DNA of 64,000 nt from Isochrysis galbana (Eukaryota; Haptophyta; Isochrysidales; Isochrysidaceae): assembly GCA_018136815.1 (NCBI GenBank), contig CM030938.1, positions 1,214,202 to 1,278,201 on the forward strand. Reading direction: 5' to 3'. Under the pieces are notes generated by a model. It did not search any database. It was not told the DNA's origin and worked only from the letters and a program-made list of their open reading frames with translations. This document shows positions 20,427-30,326 of the stretch, one piece after another (position 1 is the first letter of the stretch; each line of letters opens with the position of its first letter). Both the position numbers and the translations under genes were made by a program.

Positions 20427-21394
20427 GGCGACTAGGGCCTAGGGATGGGTCGGAGTCGCCGATCCGCAGGACTCGAACGCGTTCCCCGCGCACAGCCCCG
20501 TGCGCGGCGAGCGTCTCGAGCGCTGCGATTTTTGGAGCGATTTTCGAATACTCGTTCGCGCTGGGGACTGGGGATGGGCGCATATTCACAATCCACACAT
20601 GCCCCACTCCGATTCCCCACGCCCCCCCCCTTCTCATGCTCTCATGCAGCTCTCAGCGCGCCCGCTGAATGCCGTCTTGCGCTCTCACGCTCTCACCAGC
20701 GTCGCCCGTCGCCAGTCCTGGGTCACACTATTTAGGTACTAACGCCCACGCCCATCGCCCATCCCTCCCCCGCCTCGCTCCCTTCCTTACTGCCCCCTCC
20801 CATTTAACGTCCGACGAAACACGCACCCAAGACAACCCTCACACAAAACACACACCACGACGCCCTAGCAGGAACATGCAAACACGACGCACGACACTTT
20901 GCTAAGATGTCGTATTCCATACGATGACAGACTTTTACTTTTAACCGGTGGTTTATCTTAAGCCTCAAGGTCTCGTCGGCGACATTCTACCCCTTCTCTT
21001 ACTTTCTTTCGATGTCATCAGACGTTCCACGACTGTCTTCCGTCTTCTCCTCGTATCTCGGCGGTAGCTCCACAGCGAGGTCTGCTCTCGGTGTTCCGAC
21101 TTCTCTGTTTCGCATGTCTGTGCGCCGATGAGTTGCCTTGGTGCCGACGCTTGACAGTCCGCCCTGAGTGTGGTTAGTTTTCGCCCTGTTTGGTTTAGTT
21201 CGTGTGTGTCTGTGTGGCGGAGCATCTTTTTGGGGTCCGTGTGTTGTAGTCTCTCGTGTTTGCCTTGGACCTAAGAAGCTCTCATTCTCCTCCTCTCTCT
21301 TCCTCTAGCTCGCTAGCTATCCTCGGCCCTACCCTCCAACGCCGCGCGTTGTGAGCCTCCGAACCTCCGTCTCTCTTCTCGTCCCTCTCACTCG
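20427..21394. other. intergenic with dispersed-element pieces
   Basis: No gene recognised to 20900. At 20909-20946 a block TGTCGTATTCCATACGATGA followed by CAGACTTTTACTT is repeated at 27941-27977, and each contains the palindrome TCGTATTCCATACGA. The following 400 bases look like the leader of the element that encodes the short frame at 21395. Confidence 0.5.
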
Positions 21395-21547
21395 ATGGTA
21401 GAAGCTGTCAGACCCGACTCCTACTATGACCTCTCAGACATATTCCCGCAAGCAACTACCTACAACTCCCTCACGGCCGCGTCAGCTGCCGGCTCGATCG
21501 AACAGCCCTCTGCCCACGAGCCAATAGTCATCGCGTGTTCGACATAA
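21395..21547 (+). pseudogene. short N-terminal ORF of a repeated element (copy 1)
   Basis: An ATG opens a 50-codon frame containing 'RPDSYYDLSDIFPQATTYNS' and then A-A-S-A-A-G-S-I-E. A near-identical product is encoded on the minus strand from 40783. The conservation at amino acid level of two copies in opposite orientation shows that this is an element-encoded start. No domain is recognised. Confidence 0.55.
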
Positions 21548-22430
21548 GACAAAAACGTTCGTGTCATGCATTGGATGACCTGCCTAGAATTCGCATGCCG
21601 AGCCGGGCCCACGGTACCTCTCGTTGCCAAAAGTTTGACGTTCTATTTTTGGCAAGTGCCGGCAGGACTCCCGCTTTCATCGGGCTGATCCGACACATCT
21701 GGCCTAGCCACTATGCGGGCTGCCACAGGGCTCCCACAGGTGAGACAGAACCGCAGGCACACTGCCCTGCCAGCGTTGCTCCGTCGCGCATGCGTCGTTC
21801 TCACACGACCGTCGCAGCATGTCGAGTGGGCCCAAAACGGCTGTACAAATGTCTCACAATAGCGCGAGGCGAGAGGAGTAGGGGCTCTGGTGGACCGGGA
21901 GGGAGAGGGAGTCGGGAGGCCATGGTGGCACATTATCTTGGACCACTGCCGGACCACTGCCGTGGCCGGTGAGCAGTTCTCGACGCCCTCGCCCACCGCC
22001 CACCACCCCTCTGCAGAGCTGCCTCTGTTCGTTCGTCTCCCACTCACTCACTGTAGGGAGCGCTCATAATACACTTCACAAGATACAAGATGGCGCGACA
22101 TGTGTGTAGCGCGGGGCGATCGCCGCCGGTGTACATCTGCTCTCAGTATCAGGTGCGTGCCCGCTGTGCCGATTAATGTGGGACAAACTTTATGGTTGGC
22201 ATCATATCAACACTCCACACAACCTCTCACTCCACGAAAGCGCAAGCTCGTGCATTCCTCACCCATCACAGCCCGCGAGGGACACAACAGCATGAGTCCA
22301 GCAATACAACACACGTGCCGCCGGCTGCACATCGCACTCACACGTATAGGGCTGCACTTTTAGCTGCATTACCGCCCACCACGAGCCCGCTGCTACGTGC
22401 ACTTGCCTCACGCCTTCACTCTTGCACCAC
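21548..22430. other. intergenic, nothing recognised
   Basis: Several short frames on both strands with no coherent motif. No repeat shared with the rest of the window was seen. Confidence 0.35.
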
Positions 22431-22433
22431 GTA

Positions 22434-22860
22434 GTACCTGCTTCAATAATTGACTTCCACGCTTCTTGCAGCGATTCGTAGGTCACTGCCTCCTCGTTTT
22501 CGATCAGAGCGGCCGTGAGCGACGCTGCGACGGCTGCGGCGGCCCGCTGCTGCTTCTCACGCTTTTCCATATCGATGAGTGAGTGCGCGCGCAGCGGGGT
22601 CGGCCTTCAGCTCTTTCAAAATTTTGTACGTGCAGTACTCACTCGCCTCGGAGAGCGTTGACTGCTGCAGGGCCTGCCTTACCGAGCTGAATCGTCCCGT
22701 GAGCACGGATATCGCGGCCCCCCGCGATGCTTGCTTGCTCCTTCTTGCTTGGTGGTGCGTACGTGCCTGTGGCTGTGTGGTCGGGTGTGGTCGCCTCTTG
22801 AGCTGCCTCCAAGGGCGGAGCTTCCGACATGTCTTGACAGATAAAAGCGGGAAACTCTGC
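22434..22860 (-). CDS. possible exons of an unrecognised gene
   Basis: On the minus strand, 22570 downward begins M-E-K-R-E-K-Q-Q-R-A and continues through an Ala-rich helix and 'VTYESLQEAWKSIIEA' to a GT donor-like site at about 22438. A different frame just upstream reads 'STLSEASEYCTYKILKELKA', and a third starts M-S-E-A-P-P-L-E near 22830. These have the composition of real helical coding sequence, but I could not find introns that keep one frame. A short multi-exon gene or a decayed one is possible. Confidence 0.22.
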
Positions 22861-23119
22861 CCTTTGTCTTTTCAATATATATACGATATAACTCAATATC
22901 AATACAGTATACACGAGGGCTCTTCGCTGGAATCGCGTTCGGGCGACAAGCTCGCGGCATTCACTTAAACAGCACGATTTATCCAATATCGCGGGGTTTG
23001 CACGACGTGTCGAGATGAAGCGAAGCGGAGGGGACAGGAGGGGGTGATCTCGCCCTCGCCAGGGGGAGGGGGGCTGAGAGTCCCGGAGGGGCGGGGAAGA
23101 GAGCGGAAGGAACGCCAGA
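22861..23119. other. intergenic, nothing recognised
   Basis: TATA-like ATATATATACGATATA at about 22876-22895 upstream (minus direction) of the possible exons. Otherwise featureless, then G-rich. Confidence 0.3.
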
Positions 23120-23318
23120 CTTTACCAATGTCAGAATTTTGGCAACGAGGGGTAGTGCACCCGGGCCGCACGCCCCCCAAACCGCAAAGAAAAAGGAATG
23201 CGAGGGAGGGAAGGTCAGAAGGCGTAGGGAAGGGAAGTAAGTAAGGGTTTTGACGACCGGGAGGTAGAGGATGCCATTCTAGCAGTAGGTGTTAGCCCCG
23301 AATCTTCAGATTTTTTTT
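23120..23318 (+). repeat. isolated 3' end of retrotransposon subfamily A
   Basis: CACCCGGGCCGCACGCC..., AAAGGAATGCGAGGGAGG and a terminal CGAATCTTCAGATTTTTTTT parallel 16200-16375. It is a severely 5'-truncated insertion with the same T-rich 3' end. Confidence 0.6.
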
Positions 23319-23502
23319 CTAAATTAGTATTTGCATGTGCATGTTGTACGATTTCATTCTCCCTGATAACGGGATCACAATGCCATGCGGGAAGCACAAG
23401 CGCTGTGTATATATGCGATCCATCAAGGCGATCGGCGGCAGATTGGCCGCAAATGTCGCGACAATCCGTCGCGCTCCGCCTGTCATGCGCCTCGATGGAC
23501 GA

Positions 23503-26500
23503 TCAACTCCCCGGCACCAGCTCGCGGCTCCCGGCGTCGTCAAGCCACCGGCGCAGGACCTCCGTACGTTTTGCCTCGGGCACTTGGCTCCAAGTCGCGA
23601 GGTTCAGTGGTACCACCATGAGACGCGCAAAATGACGCAGGTGACGCCAGCGTAGCTCTAGTTCTCCTGATGGTGCTCCACCGCCACACAAGAAGCCGCG
23701 CGGCTCCGTGAGGTCAACGGCGAAGGTGTGACGGCCACCGGAAAGCTCCACGCACACCGCCACCTCGTACCCCTCAGGCACGGTCACGTGCTTGTGCGGC
23801 GACAATCCTAGGGTGACAAGCGCGTTGGCCACCGCCTCGACGACGTCGTCTGCAGAGCACGCCACGCGCGCCTGGCTGCCGCGGAATTCGTCGAGGCAAC
23901 GGTCGGCGAGTCCGCTTGGGAGCCCGGGAGACCGCGTCTCGCATCGCCAGAGGTGCCACTGGTGCAGTCGCTGGAGACTAAGGCTGTCGTTTTGCTGTTC
24001 GTCGAAAAGTGCGGCGCATCGACTCGCAAAGGCGGGCGCAAAGAGGGTTGGATTGTCCTGACCAGCGGCTGCGAAAGCCCATGCGAGCAGCGCCAGGTCG
24101 CTGGCATCGAACTCATTGAGCTTCTGCGCAGACGCCTCGCCCACCATGGTGAAGAGATCGCGCGCGGCACTCCTGGACATCGCGTGCGCCCAAGCTAGCG
24201 CCGTTAGCTCTCCGGGAAGCATGTGAGGGATATGAGTGACTGCGGCGCGGCCGAGTGCCTCGTACGTCGCGCCCACGCCATGCCCGAGCAATGCGAGCGC
24301 TTGCGCTGTACGCGCCACTTCGCACCCATTCATCGTGCCTAGCCTTGTCAAAGCACTCGCCGCAACAGCGTCACTGGCCTCACAATGCAGTGCGTCGGTG
24401 CCTGTGGCTCCATCTCGAATGGCACGCGCGAGGGCCGCCACCTCCGCAGGACGTATGCCTACGATGGGTGGGAATGTCACGTCCGCCGCTCGAAGCAGCG
24501 CGCTCGACATGATCGCCATCTCGAACGGCGTGAGGCTCGAGTCGCGCGTTCGGACGATTAATAGTTCCGCCAAGCGATCAAAGAAGGCCTTGACAGCTTC
24601 GCCTCGCCTCCGTTGCTGTCCTATGGCCCACGAGACGGTGGAAACCTCGCGTGGCCTAAACTGGTCCATCCGTGCTGTCGCTTCACGAAGCGCCGTGTCC
24701 ACGAGCAAGGGCGCAGGCTCTCGCGCTGCTGTGAAGGCCCAAAGCGTCATTGTGATCGCCTGCGGCGTAGCCTCAGTCAACCGCGTCTGCATCACGGGTG
24801 CGATGGCGCTGAAGAGCGGTGACGAGCGGTGTCGTGCCTTGGCGAAGGCGTAGAGCGTCATCGCTAGGCCCTGCGTGGTGAACCCGTCGACGCCGTGGTT
24901 AAGCGCGCGCGCCGCGAGCTCAGTGAAGAGAAGCGGCGCGGGCCTGCCAGCGCTCGCAAACGACCAGGCGAGCGTCGAGAGCTCCAAGGAGTTGAAGTTA
25001 CGTAATTGGCCGAGTGTGCGCACCGCCAGCGCCTCAAAGACGTCGGGTGAGCTGTCGCCCACTGTGGCGAAGGCCCATGCCAGCTTGACGACTGTTGACG
25101 GCGGGAAGTCGGAGGGGCACTCCCGCACGAGTCCGCCAAGCACGGGGAAGACAGTCGGCGTGGCCGGCGGCGCCCCCTGACGCTCGCGAGTCTCAGCCTC
25201 GCGCTTCCACGCACGCGCGTAGACCCACGCAATCTGCGCGACGTCGTGCGATGAGAATTGCGAAGCCGGCGCGCGCTGGACCGCCATGCTTGCCTGTTCC
25301 AACAGCTTGGAGTTCAAACGCCCCGCACGCTCAAATGCCCAAAGTGCGCTTGCGAGGAAGAAGGGCGCGAGGCCCGGCGCGCTCGTCGAGACGGAAGGCG
25401 CGAGCACGTCGAAAAGGCGGCCGCCCGCCGTGCCCTCGCCCACTGCACCGAGCTGGGCGTATGACCACGCAAGGATCGCCACGTCCTTGCCCGAGAGCTC
25501 AGCGCTCCGAGCGGCCGCCTCTGTTGCAAGCTCATCGAGCAACGCAGTGGGCGGCGGACCGTTGGCCGCCGCCCGGCGTGCGAGCGCCCACGCGGTGCGC
25601 GCAAGCTCGTCTGGAAGCAGGCACGTGCAGCCACCGCCCAACAGCCGGCGCTGCGCGCTCTCGCCGAGGGAGGTCCACGGGCCGCGCCCCTCGAGCCGGC
25701 AGTGAGCAAGAGAATGGAGCACGTGCGCTGCGGCCGAGGGGCTGCAGCGACCGAGGGCCTCCTCGCTGACGGCGCAGATGGCGTCAAGCGTGGCCACAAC
25801 CCCGGTGCGCCGCGCTCGCACTGGCGGGAGGAGGTGGGAGACGCGGTACCATAGCATCTCGAGCTGCTTCTCACGCAGCATCTCGGCCGACGAGGCCCTC
25901 ACGAGCTCAGAGAGTGACGCCAGGGAGGGCGAGTGGCGAATTGCGAACGTGAGACTGCGGCGCCAGTGGCTGGGCGCCTTGCGCACAGAAGAGGACGGCG
26001 CGATAGGCGCGATCGGCGCATCTGAGGGAGCAGACCTCGCAGCGAGGACTCCAGCAACGCCCACGTCTCTCCCGCTGCCACCATGTCGAGGCTCACCATT
26101 CTGCCGTGGCCGCACAGCTGACAAATATGCCACTCGTCGCGTCTCCCCCAGCTCTCCTTGTGCGCTCCGCCCTTGCTCTGCTCTCACTATACTCTCTTCG
26201 GTCGTCGCCGTCACTTGCTGCTTCTCTCTCCCCCCGCCTCCCACTCCCTCTCCTTCCCTCTCTCTCTCCCTCTCCCTATCCTTCTCTCTCCCCCCCCCTT
26301 CTCCACTCAACACGGCTCTCCCTTCCTCTCTGCCCGCCTCAGCCCGCGCCTGCTTCCTGCCGGCCTGCCCCCACTCAAAGTCGCCTCTTTGAAGCTCGCA
26401 CTCCCTCCCTCCCTCTCTCCCTCCTGCTCTCTCCACCTCCCTTCTCTCCCCTCTCTCCCTTTTCTCTCTCGGTTCTCCTCTCTCTCTCTCTCTCCCTCCC

Positions 26501-26679
26501 TCTCTCCCCCTCTGCCTCAGCGCTTCTCCAGCTCGCTCACCTCGCGCTGCGAGTCTCGACGCGCCCCCACGTACGCCGCGTGCGCCCCCGCGCCCCGCCC
26601 ACGCCCCCACTCTCCACCCGCACCCCACCGCCCCACCACGCACAAGAGAGCGCAGCATCGCGTCGCCACAAGAAGGCAC
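23503..26679 (-). CDS. RAP-domain helical-repeat protein, probable organellar RNA-binding factor
   Basis: Successive helical repeats of the type 'LAWAFATVGDSSPDVFEAL' and 'LSTLAWSFASAGRPAPLLF' occupy most of the protein. They are like FASTK/OPR-type repeats that bind organellar transcripts. The last 90 residues form a RAP domain ('YEVAVCVELSGGRHTFAVDL' ... 'WSQVPEAKRTEVLRRWL'). The start M-P-S-C-G-D-A-M-L-R-S-L is followed by an Arg/Gly-rich amphipathic stretch typical of a mitochondrial or plastid presequence. The uninterrupted frame of 1058 residues passes through a GA-rich tract. A consensus donor (CGAG|GTGAGC at 26541/26540) and an acceptor (TTTGTCAG|CTG, exon start 26117) remove 423 bases in phase and give a 917-residue protein, which I prefer. 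Role by family: stability, processing or translation of organelle RNA. Confidence 0.8.
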   Translation of the reverse strand: MPSCGDAMLRSLVRGGAVGCGWRVGAWAGRGGARGVRGGASRLAARGERAGEALRQRGREGGRERERGEPREKRERGERREVERAGGREGGRECELQRGDFEWGQAGRKQARAEAGREEGRAVLSGEGGGREKDREREREREGEGVGGGGREKQQVTATTEESIVRAEQGRSAQGELGETRRVAYLSAVRPRQNGEPRHGGSGRDVGVAGVLAARSAPSDAPIAPIAPSSSVRKAPSHWRRSLTFAIRHSPSLASLSELVRASSAEMLREKQLEMLWYRVSHLLPPVRARRTGVVATLDAICAVSEEALGRCSPSAAAHVLHSLAHCRLEGRGPWTSLGESAQRRLLGGGCTCLLPDELARTAWALARRAAANGPPPTALLDELATEAAARSAELSGKDVAILAWSYAQLGAVGEGTAGGRLFDVLAPSVSTSAPGLAPFFLASALWAFERAGRLNSKLLEQASMAVQRAPASQFSSHDVAQIAWVYARAWKREAETRERQGAPPATPTVFPVLGGLVRECPSDFPPSTVVKLAWAFATVGDSSPDVFEALAVRTLGQLRNFNSLELSTLAWSFASAGRPAPLLFTELAARALNHGVDGFTTQGLAMTLYAFAKARHRSSPLFSAIAPVMQTRLTEATPQAITMTLWAFTAAREPAPLLVDTALREATARMDQFRPREVSTVSWAIGQQRRRGEAVKAFFDRLAELLIVRTRDSSLTPFEMAIMSSALLRAADVTFPPIVGIRPAEVAALARAIRDGATGTDALHCEASDAVAASALTRLGTMNGCEVARTAQALALLGHGVGATYEALGRAAVTHIPHMLPGELTALAWAHAMSRSAARDLFTMVGEASAQKLNEFDASDLALLAWAFAAAGQDNPTLFAPAFASRCAALFDEQQNDSLSLQRLHQWHLWRCETRSPGLPSGLADRCLDEFRGSQARVACSADDVVEAVANALVTLGLSPHKHVTVPEGYEVAVCVELSGGRHTFAVDLTEPRGFLCGGGAPSGELELRWRHLRHFARLMVVPLNLATWSQVPEAKRTEVLRRWLDDAGSRELVPGS
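26228..26515. repeat. pyrimidine-rich low-complexity tract
   Basis: (CT)n, CCCTCC and CTCCCT units on the plus strand. The tract lies inside the inferred first intron of the RAP-domain gene. Confidence 0.85.
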
Positions 26680-27380
26680 AAAATGCGTTTCATTAAGTAG
26701 TCAAGGCCGTAATTTCTGTTAAACCAAGGTGCGTGGCGAGCACGAAAAGCCAAACGCAGTCCATGGTCTCATTCGTCACAACCACGTAAAGAGCTTAGTC
26801 TTTCCGTCTTATCGGGTCTTAACCCGGCGACCGTAACCAGGCGAGCAAGAGAGAGAGGGGAGAGAGAGAGAGAGAGAGCGGGAGCCGAGAGAGGGGGCGG
26901 GGGCTGGGGGGGGGAGCTTTTACTCATAGTACTGGAAGCACTTAGAAAGTTCTTAGAATCGACCTGGAACTATCCGTTCGTAGATTGTAGATTGTAGGAT
27001 TGTAGGTATTGGAAATTGGAAATTGGGGGGGGGGGGGGGTTCAATAGTTCGGGGGTCGTGTTCAGGCGTTTGCGTGAGTGAACGACTATACCGCAAAGGG
27101 GGGGGAGGGGGGGGGGGACGCTTTGGCGCGCAGCCGAAGACGCGCGAAGCTTGTCGAAGGCGCGAGCCAACTCCTTCCCGCCTTTGCCTTTGCGCAATCG
27201 CTAGCGACAACTGTGTAGCCTCCCTCTATCTCAACAAAACAACAAAACAAAACACTCGCCCGCAATCCCTCTTACTAACCGCCTTTAGCCTCGGCGCCTC
27301 GGCGCACCATCCTGGGTCAACGCCGAGATTCGCACCCACCGCCATCCCCGCGTCGCCTCCAAGTCACCAAGTCTTCATCT
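26680..27380. other. intergenic, low-complexity
   Basis: Contains a GA tract (26846-26880), GATTGTA-type short tandem units (26980-27008), two G-runs (27024-27040, 27101-27118) and an (AACAAAACA)n piece. No gene seen. Confidence 0.45.
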
Positions 27381-27686
27381 CGGATAAAGGTACCCAGCTT
27401 TCTAGGACGAGTCCTAGAAACTAGGACGGACTTTGCTAGGTGAGAGCATGAGCATACCATGTTATTTTGTCCCAAACCTTGGCTATTGAGTTACCGCATG
27501 CATGTCCTCATCAAATGTTCCAGGTGTACCTAGCGGATAAAGGTACCCAGCTTTCTAGGACCAGTCCTAGAAACTAGGACGGATTTTGCTAGGTGAGAGC
27601 ATGAGCATACCATGTTATTTTGTCCCAAACCTTGGCTATTGAGTTACCACATGCATGTCCTCATTAAATGTTCCAGGTGTACCTAG
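27381..27686 (+). repeat. two tandem copies of a 153-bp unit with a 22-bp palindrome
   Basis: The unit starts CGGATAAAGGTACCCAG and ends CCAGGTGTACCTAG; copies begin at 27381 and 27534. Each contains TTTCTAGGAC-NN-GTCCTAGAAA (27399-27420, 27552-27573). Arms are identical between copies and only the 2-base centre differs (GA or CA). A third CTAGGAC follows three bases later, so GTCCTAG can pair with either neighbour. Confidence 0.88.
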
Positions 27687-27807
27687 GCATCATTCGATCC
27701 CTCAGCAACACCAAGTTTTCAAGTTTTGTGACGCGTTTACGGGTCACTTGGTCGGTAAGGCTGTGAATAGGTTTGGTTTGGAGCTAACATGTTTGAAGTA
27801 GATAGTG

Positions 27808-27885
27808 CCTTTCAGCTATCTTGATACATAGAGATAGTGCCCTTCGGCTATCTTGATACATAGAGATAGTGCGATTTGCCAAGTA
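27808..27885 (+). repeat. GATAGTGC minisatellite, locus 1
   Basis: Two and a half units of CTATCTTGATACATAGAGAT followed by AGTGC. The same minisatellite with GATAGATAG in the centre is at 41101-41162. Each unit is itself a partial palindrome (CTATC ... GATAG). Confidence 0.8.
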
Positions 27886-28267
27886 GATACCTAATATCTA
27901 GATATTATTAGGCATTAGGCATTAGTTAGGCATTGGGTATTGTCGTATTCCATACGAGGACAGACTTTTACTTCTAACCCCGGTTTCCCGCTTGTCTCGA
28001 AATCGGTTTCACCGCATTAAAAGACCAAGCACCAAGCTCAGAGGGGAAACTCCTCGTCCAGTTCCGTTACGCGTTACGCAAAAATATCGTTCATCTCGTC
28101 GGGCCATCAAGCCATCTCTTTACATCTCGTTGTCGGGCCATCAGGCCATCTCGTTCACCTCGTCGGGCCATCAGGCCATCTCGTTCATCTCGTTACATCT
28201 CGTCCGTCTCCTTACAATCCAAGTTGTGGCTGTGGCTTTGATTTTTGATTTCGATTTCGGAGTCTTG
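27886..28267. other. intergenic with short repeats
   Basis: GGCATTAG is repeated near 27910-27935, the TCGTATTCCATACGA block lies at 27941-27977, and a run of CATCTCGTT/GGGCCATCAAG units lies at 28090-28200. No gene seen. Confidence 0.45.
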
Positions 28268-30326
28268 TAGGGCGGTCAAACAGGGCTTTTTAAGTACTAA
28301 TATTGGGGGGGGTCGACATTTTTGACCGTGAGCGGAAAGCCCCGGCGAAAGCGGCTCGGAGGGTCTCCCCGCCTTTTCAGAATCCTCGTCCGAAAAGACG
28401 GTGCGAAGTCCCGTCGGACCCCCCCCCCTTGCACACGCTCTGGCGGCTCACACGAGCCGAACTAGACGTCGCTCCCACTGAGAGATGTGTTTCTTTAGTC
28501 TAAAAGGTGCCTACACACCTATTAAATTAGGGGTCCGACGCCCCATATTGCCAATAAAGCAAATTTCAAACCCTGGTGCCCCAGCGATGACGTCCGCGCA
28601 TGCACATGCGCACCACACACAGCTCGCACACGGCCCATTAGGCTGTCATAGGATGCTCCTTGACTGTCCCGACCCTCGCCCCGCAGGATTCGCCCGGGCT
28701 CGCGATTGACGAGGAGCTTGAGCACCAGGACGCCATGGCGCTCGATGCTGCTCGCTGGTCGACAAAAGTTTGTTGGCCGCTGGCGGGACAGGTGCGCTGC
28801 CGATCGCGCCCGCTCTGGCGCAGGTCGACCAGGCCCGTACCTACAATGCCTCTGCCGCCCCAAACGTCAGGTTCCCGACTCGTCTTTCGACGCTGTGAGG
28901 CAGGGAGAACACCTGCCGCCAATGCTCAACCAGAGCATCGGCGGCAGGTGTTCTCTCTATGTTTTCGTCGGCTCCTCGGATTTTCACGTGCATCATAGGG
29001 CTGGTAGCAATCTAGAAATGTAATTTAAGCTAGCCTGCAGCGTGATCTGCGACGGCGCGACGCGCGCGGCCGAACAGTACTGTGGAATTGATAGCTTTTT
29101 GTTTGACGTCTAAAGGGAGAATTTTTCTCCGCACGGAGGGCTCGAATATTGGGCAGAAGGGCGAATTCGGAGCTCTACACCGCCCGTTCTTTTGGCTACT
29201 AGTAGATTCAATATGTAATCTAGCCAAGCACCGGCCTGAAAGCTTCAGGCGTGATGGTTGCGATCGATTTCTGTGGGCAATCGTGTCGTGAATCACGATT
29301 GGACACCGGCTGCTTTGCGCTCATCTCGAGCCAACTTTTGGAATTTTTTGTACACACGGATGACCTCCAAGGCCATTCACGTTCGGAGACACACAGGTCG
29401 TGCCCGCCAAGCACGGGCCAGTCAATAGTTCTCCCGTTTTTATATTTATAGCACAACATCCCAACATGGAGCACAAAAAGTAGTTTTGTTTTCGCATTGA
29501 CGTGCTGAATTGACGGACAGGCTCGTGTTTTCGAGCGTCTCACGTTCGATTTCGAGAGACAACCCCTCCATTTCTCTCGATGATTCGACAGTCTCATATG
29601 GTAAGACTGGTTGGCTACCGAAACATTGGCATTTGGGCATGCTGATGGTCATGTATTGTGCTCATATGTGTCTTGGACTGGTGAAATGAAGACTAAAATA
29701 AGAATTACTAAGATTACAATTTGGCAAAACTATAATCAAGTTGATCTTTTTCTCCTGCGGCGGCGCGCGATGGCGGCCGCAGCGATGGTCGCTGGCCTCG
29801 CCAGTGGCCTCGCACGCGGCCTGTGGCCGCTCTGGCGAGGGTCTGCGCGGCCAGGAGGCCAGCAGGCACCCGCTCCCACCATGCTGAGGCGGTGCCGCGC
29901 GTGATGGGGCAGCCCATCATGCGCAGCACCGTCATTTTGACGCTTCGCGGCCTGCCGCGCACTGCATACGCGCGAGGGGCTGGCAGTAGATGCCAGCAGG
30001 GGCGAGGTGGAGGGCGCAGGCGACGCGGTGCGCCCGCGCAGGGTTTTGTACTGCCTGCCCGGGGGTAACCGTGCCCGGGGAACGCAGGCGCGCGTCGCAC
30101 AGCGCGACCTGTGGTGCACTTTTGTGGTCGACGTCGATTTCGCACGAGCGCGAAAATGTTTTGGGGTCTGTGTGTTGAATGGCGTCGAAAATGTGCATAT
30201 TTCTCATTAGATTCTGCCTAATATACCCATTTCCACTAGCATATCCCAAGATCTCGCGATAAAACCTCAATCTTGACTTGGTGAATTTTCACCCTTAGAA
30301 GTTAAAAGCCCTGTTTGACCGCCCTA
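28268..30326. mobile_element. 2059-bp TIR DNA transposon, 7-bp target duplication
   Basis: The left end TAGGGCGGTCAAACAGGGC followed by TTTT (28268-28290) is matched by its reverse complement at 30304-30326. The flanks both read AGTCTTG (28261-28267 and 30327-30333). The TAGGG terminus resembles hAT elements, but the duplication I can see is 7 rather than 8 bases. Inside are a strong hairpin (28905-28955), and minus-strand frames at 29030-29597 containing 'KKLLFVLHVGML'-like and 'PLDVKQKAINSTVLFGR' stretches that could be decayed coding sequence of no family I recognise. It looks non-autonomous. Confidence 0.8.
28905..28955. repeat. long hairpin inside the 2-kb element
   Basis: GAGAACACCTGCCGCC (28905-28920) pairs exactly with 28940-28955, and the inner ATGCTC (28922-28927) pairs with 28933-28938, leaving a 5-base loop AACCA and a single A/C mismatch: 22 paired positions in 51 bases. 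Confidence 0.9.

Noticed and set aside
20445..20500. tRNA 3' half suggested by TTCGAGTCC on the minus strand
   Set aside because: No pairing T-stem and no A box upstream at the right distance.
27381..27686. CRISPR-like array or hammerhead ribozyme repeat
   Set aside because: There are only two long identical units without unique spacers, and the CUGANGA...GAAA hammerhead core is missing.
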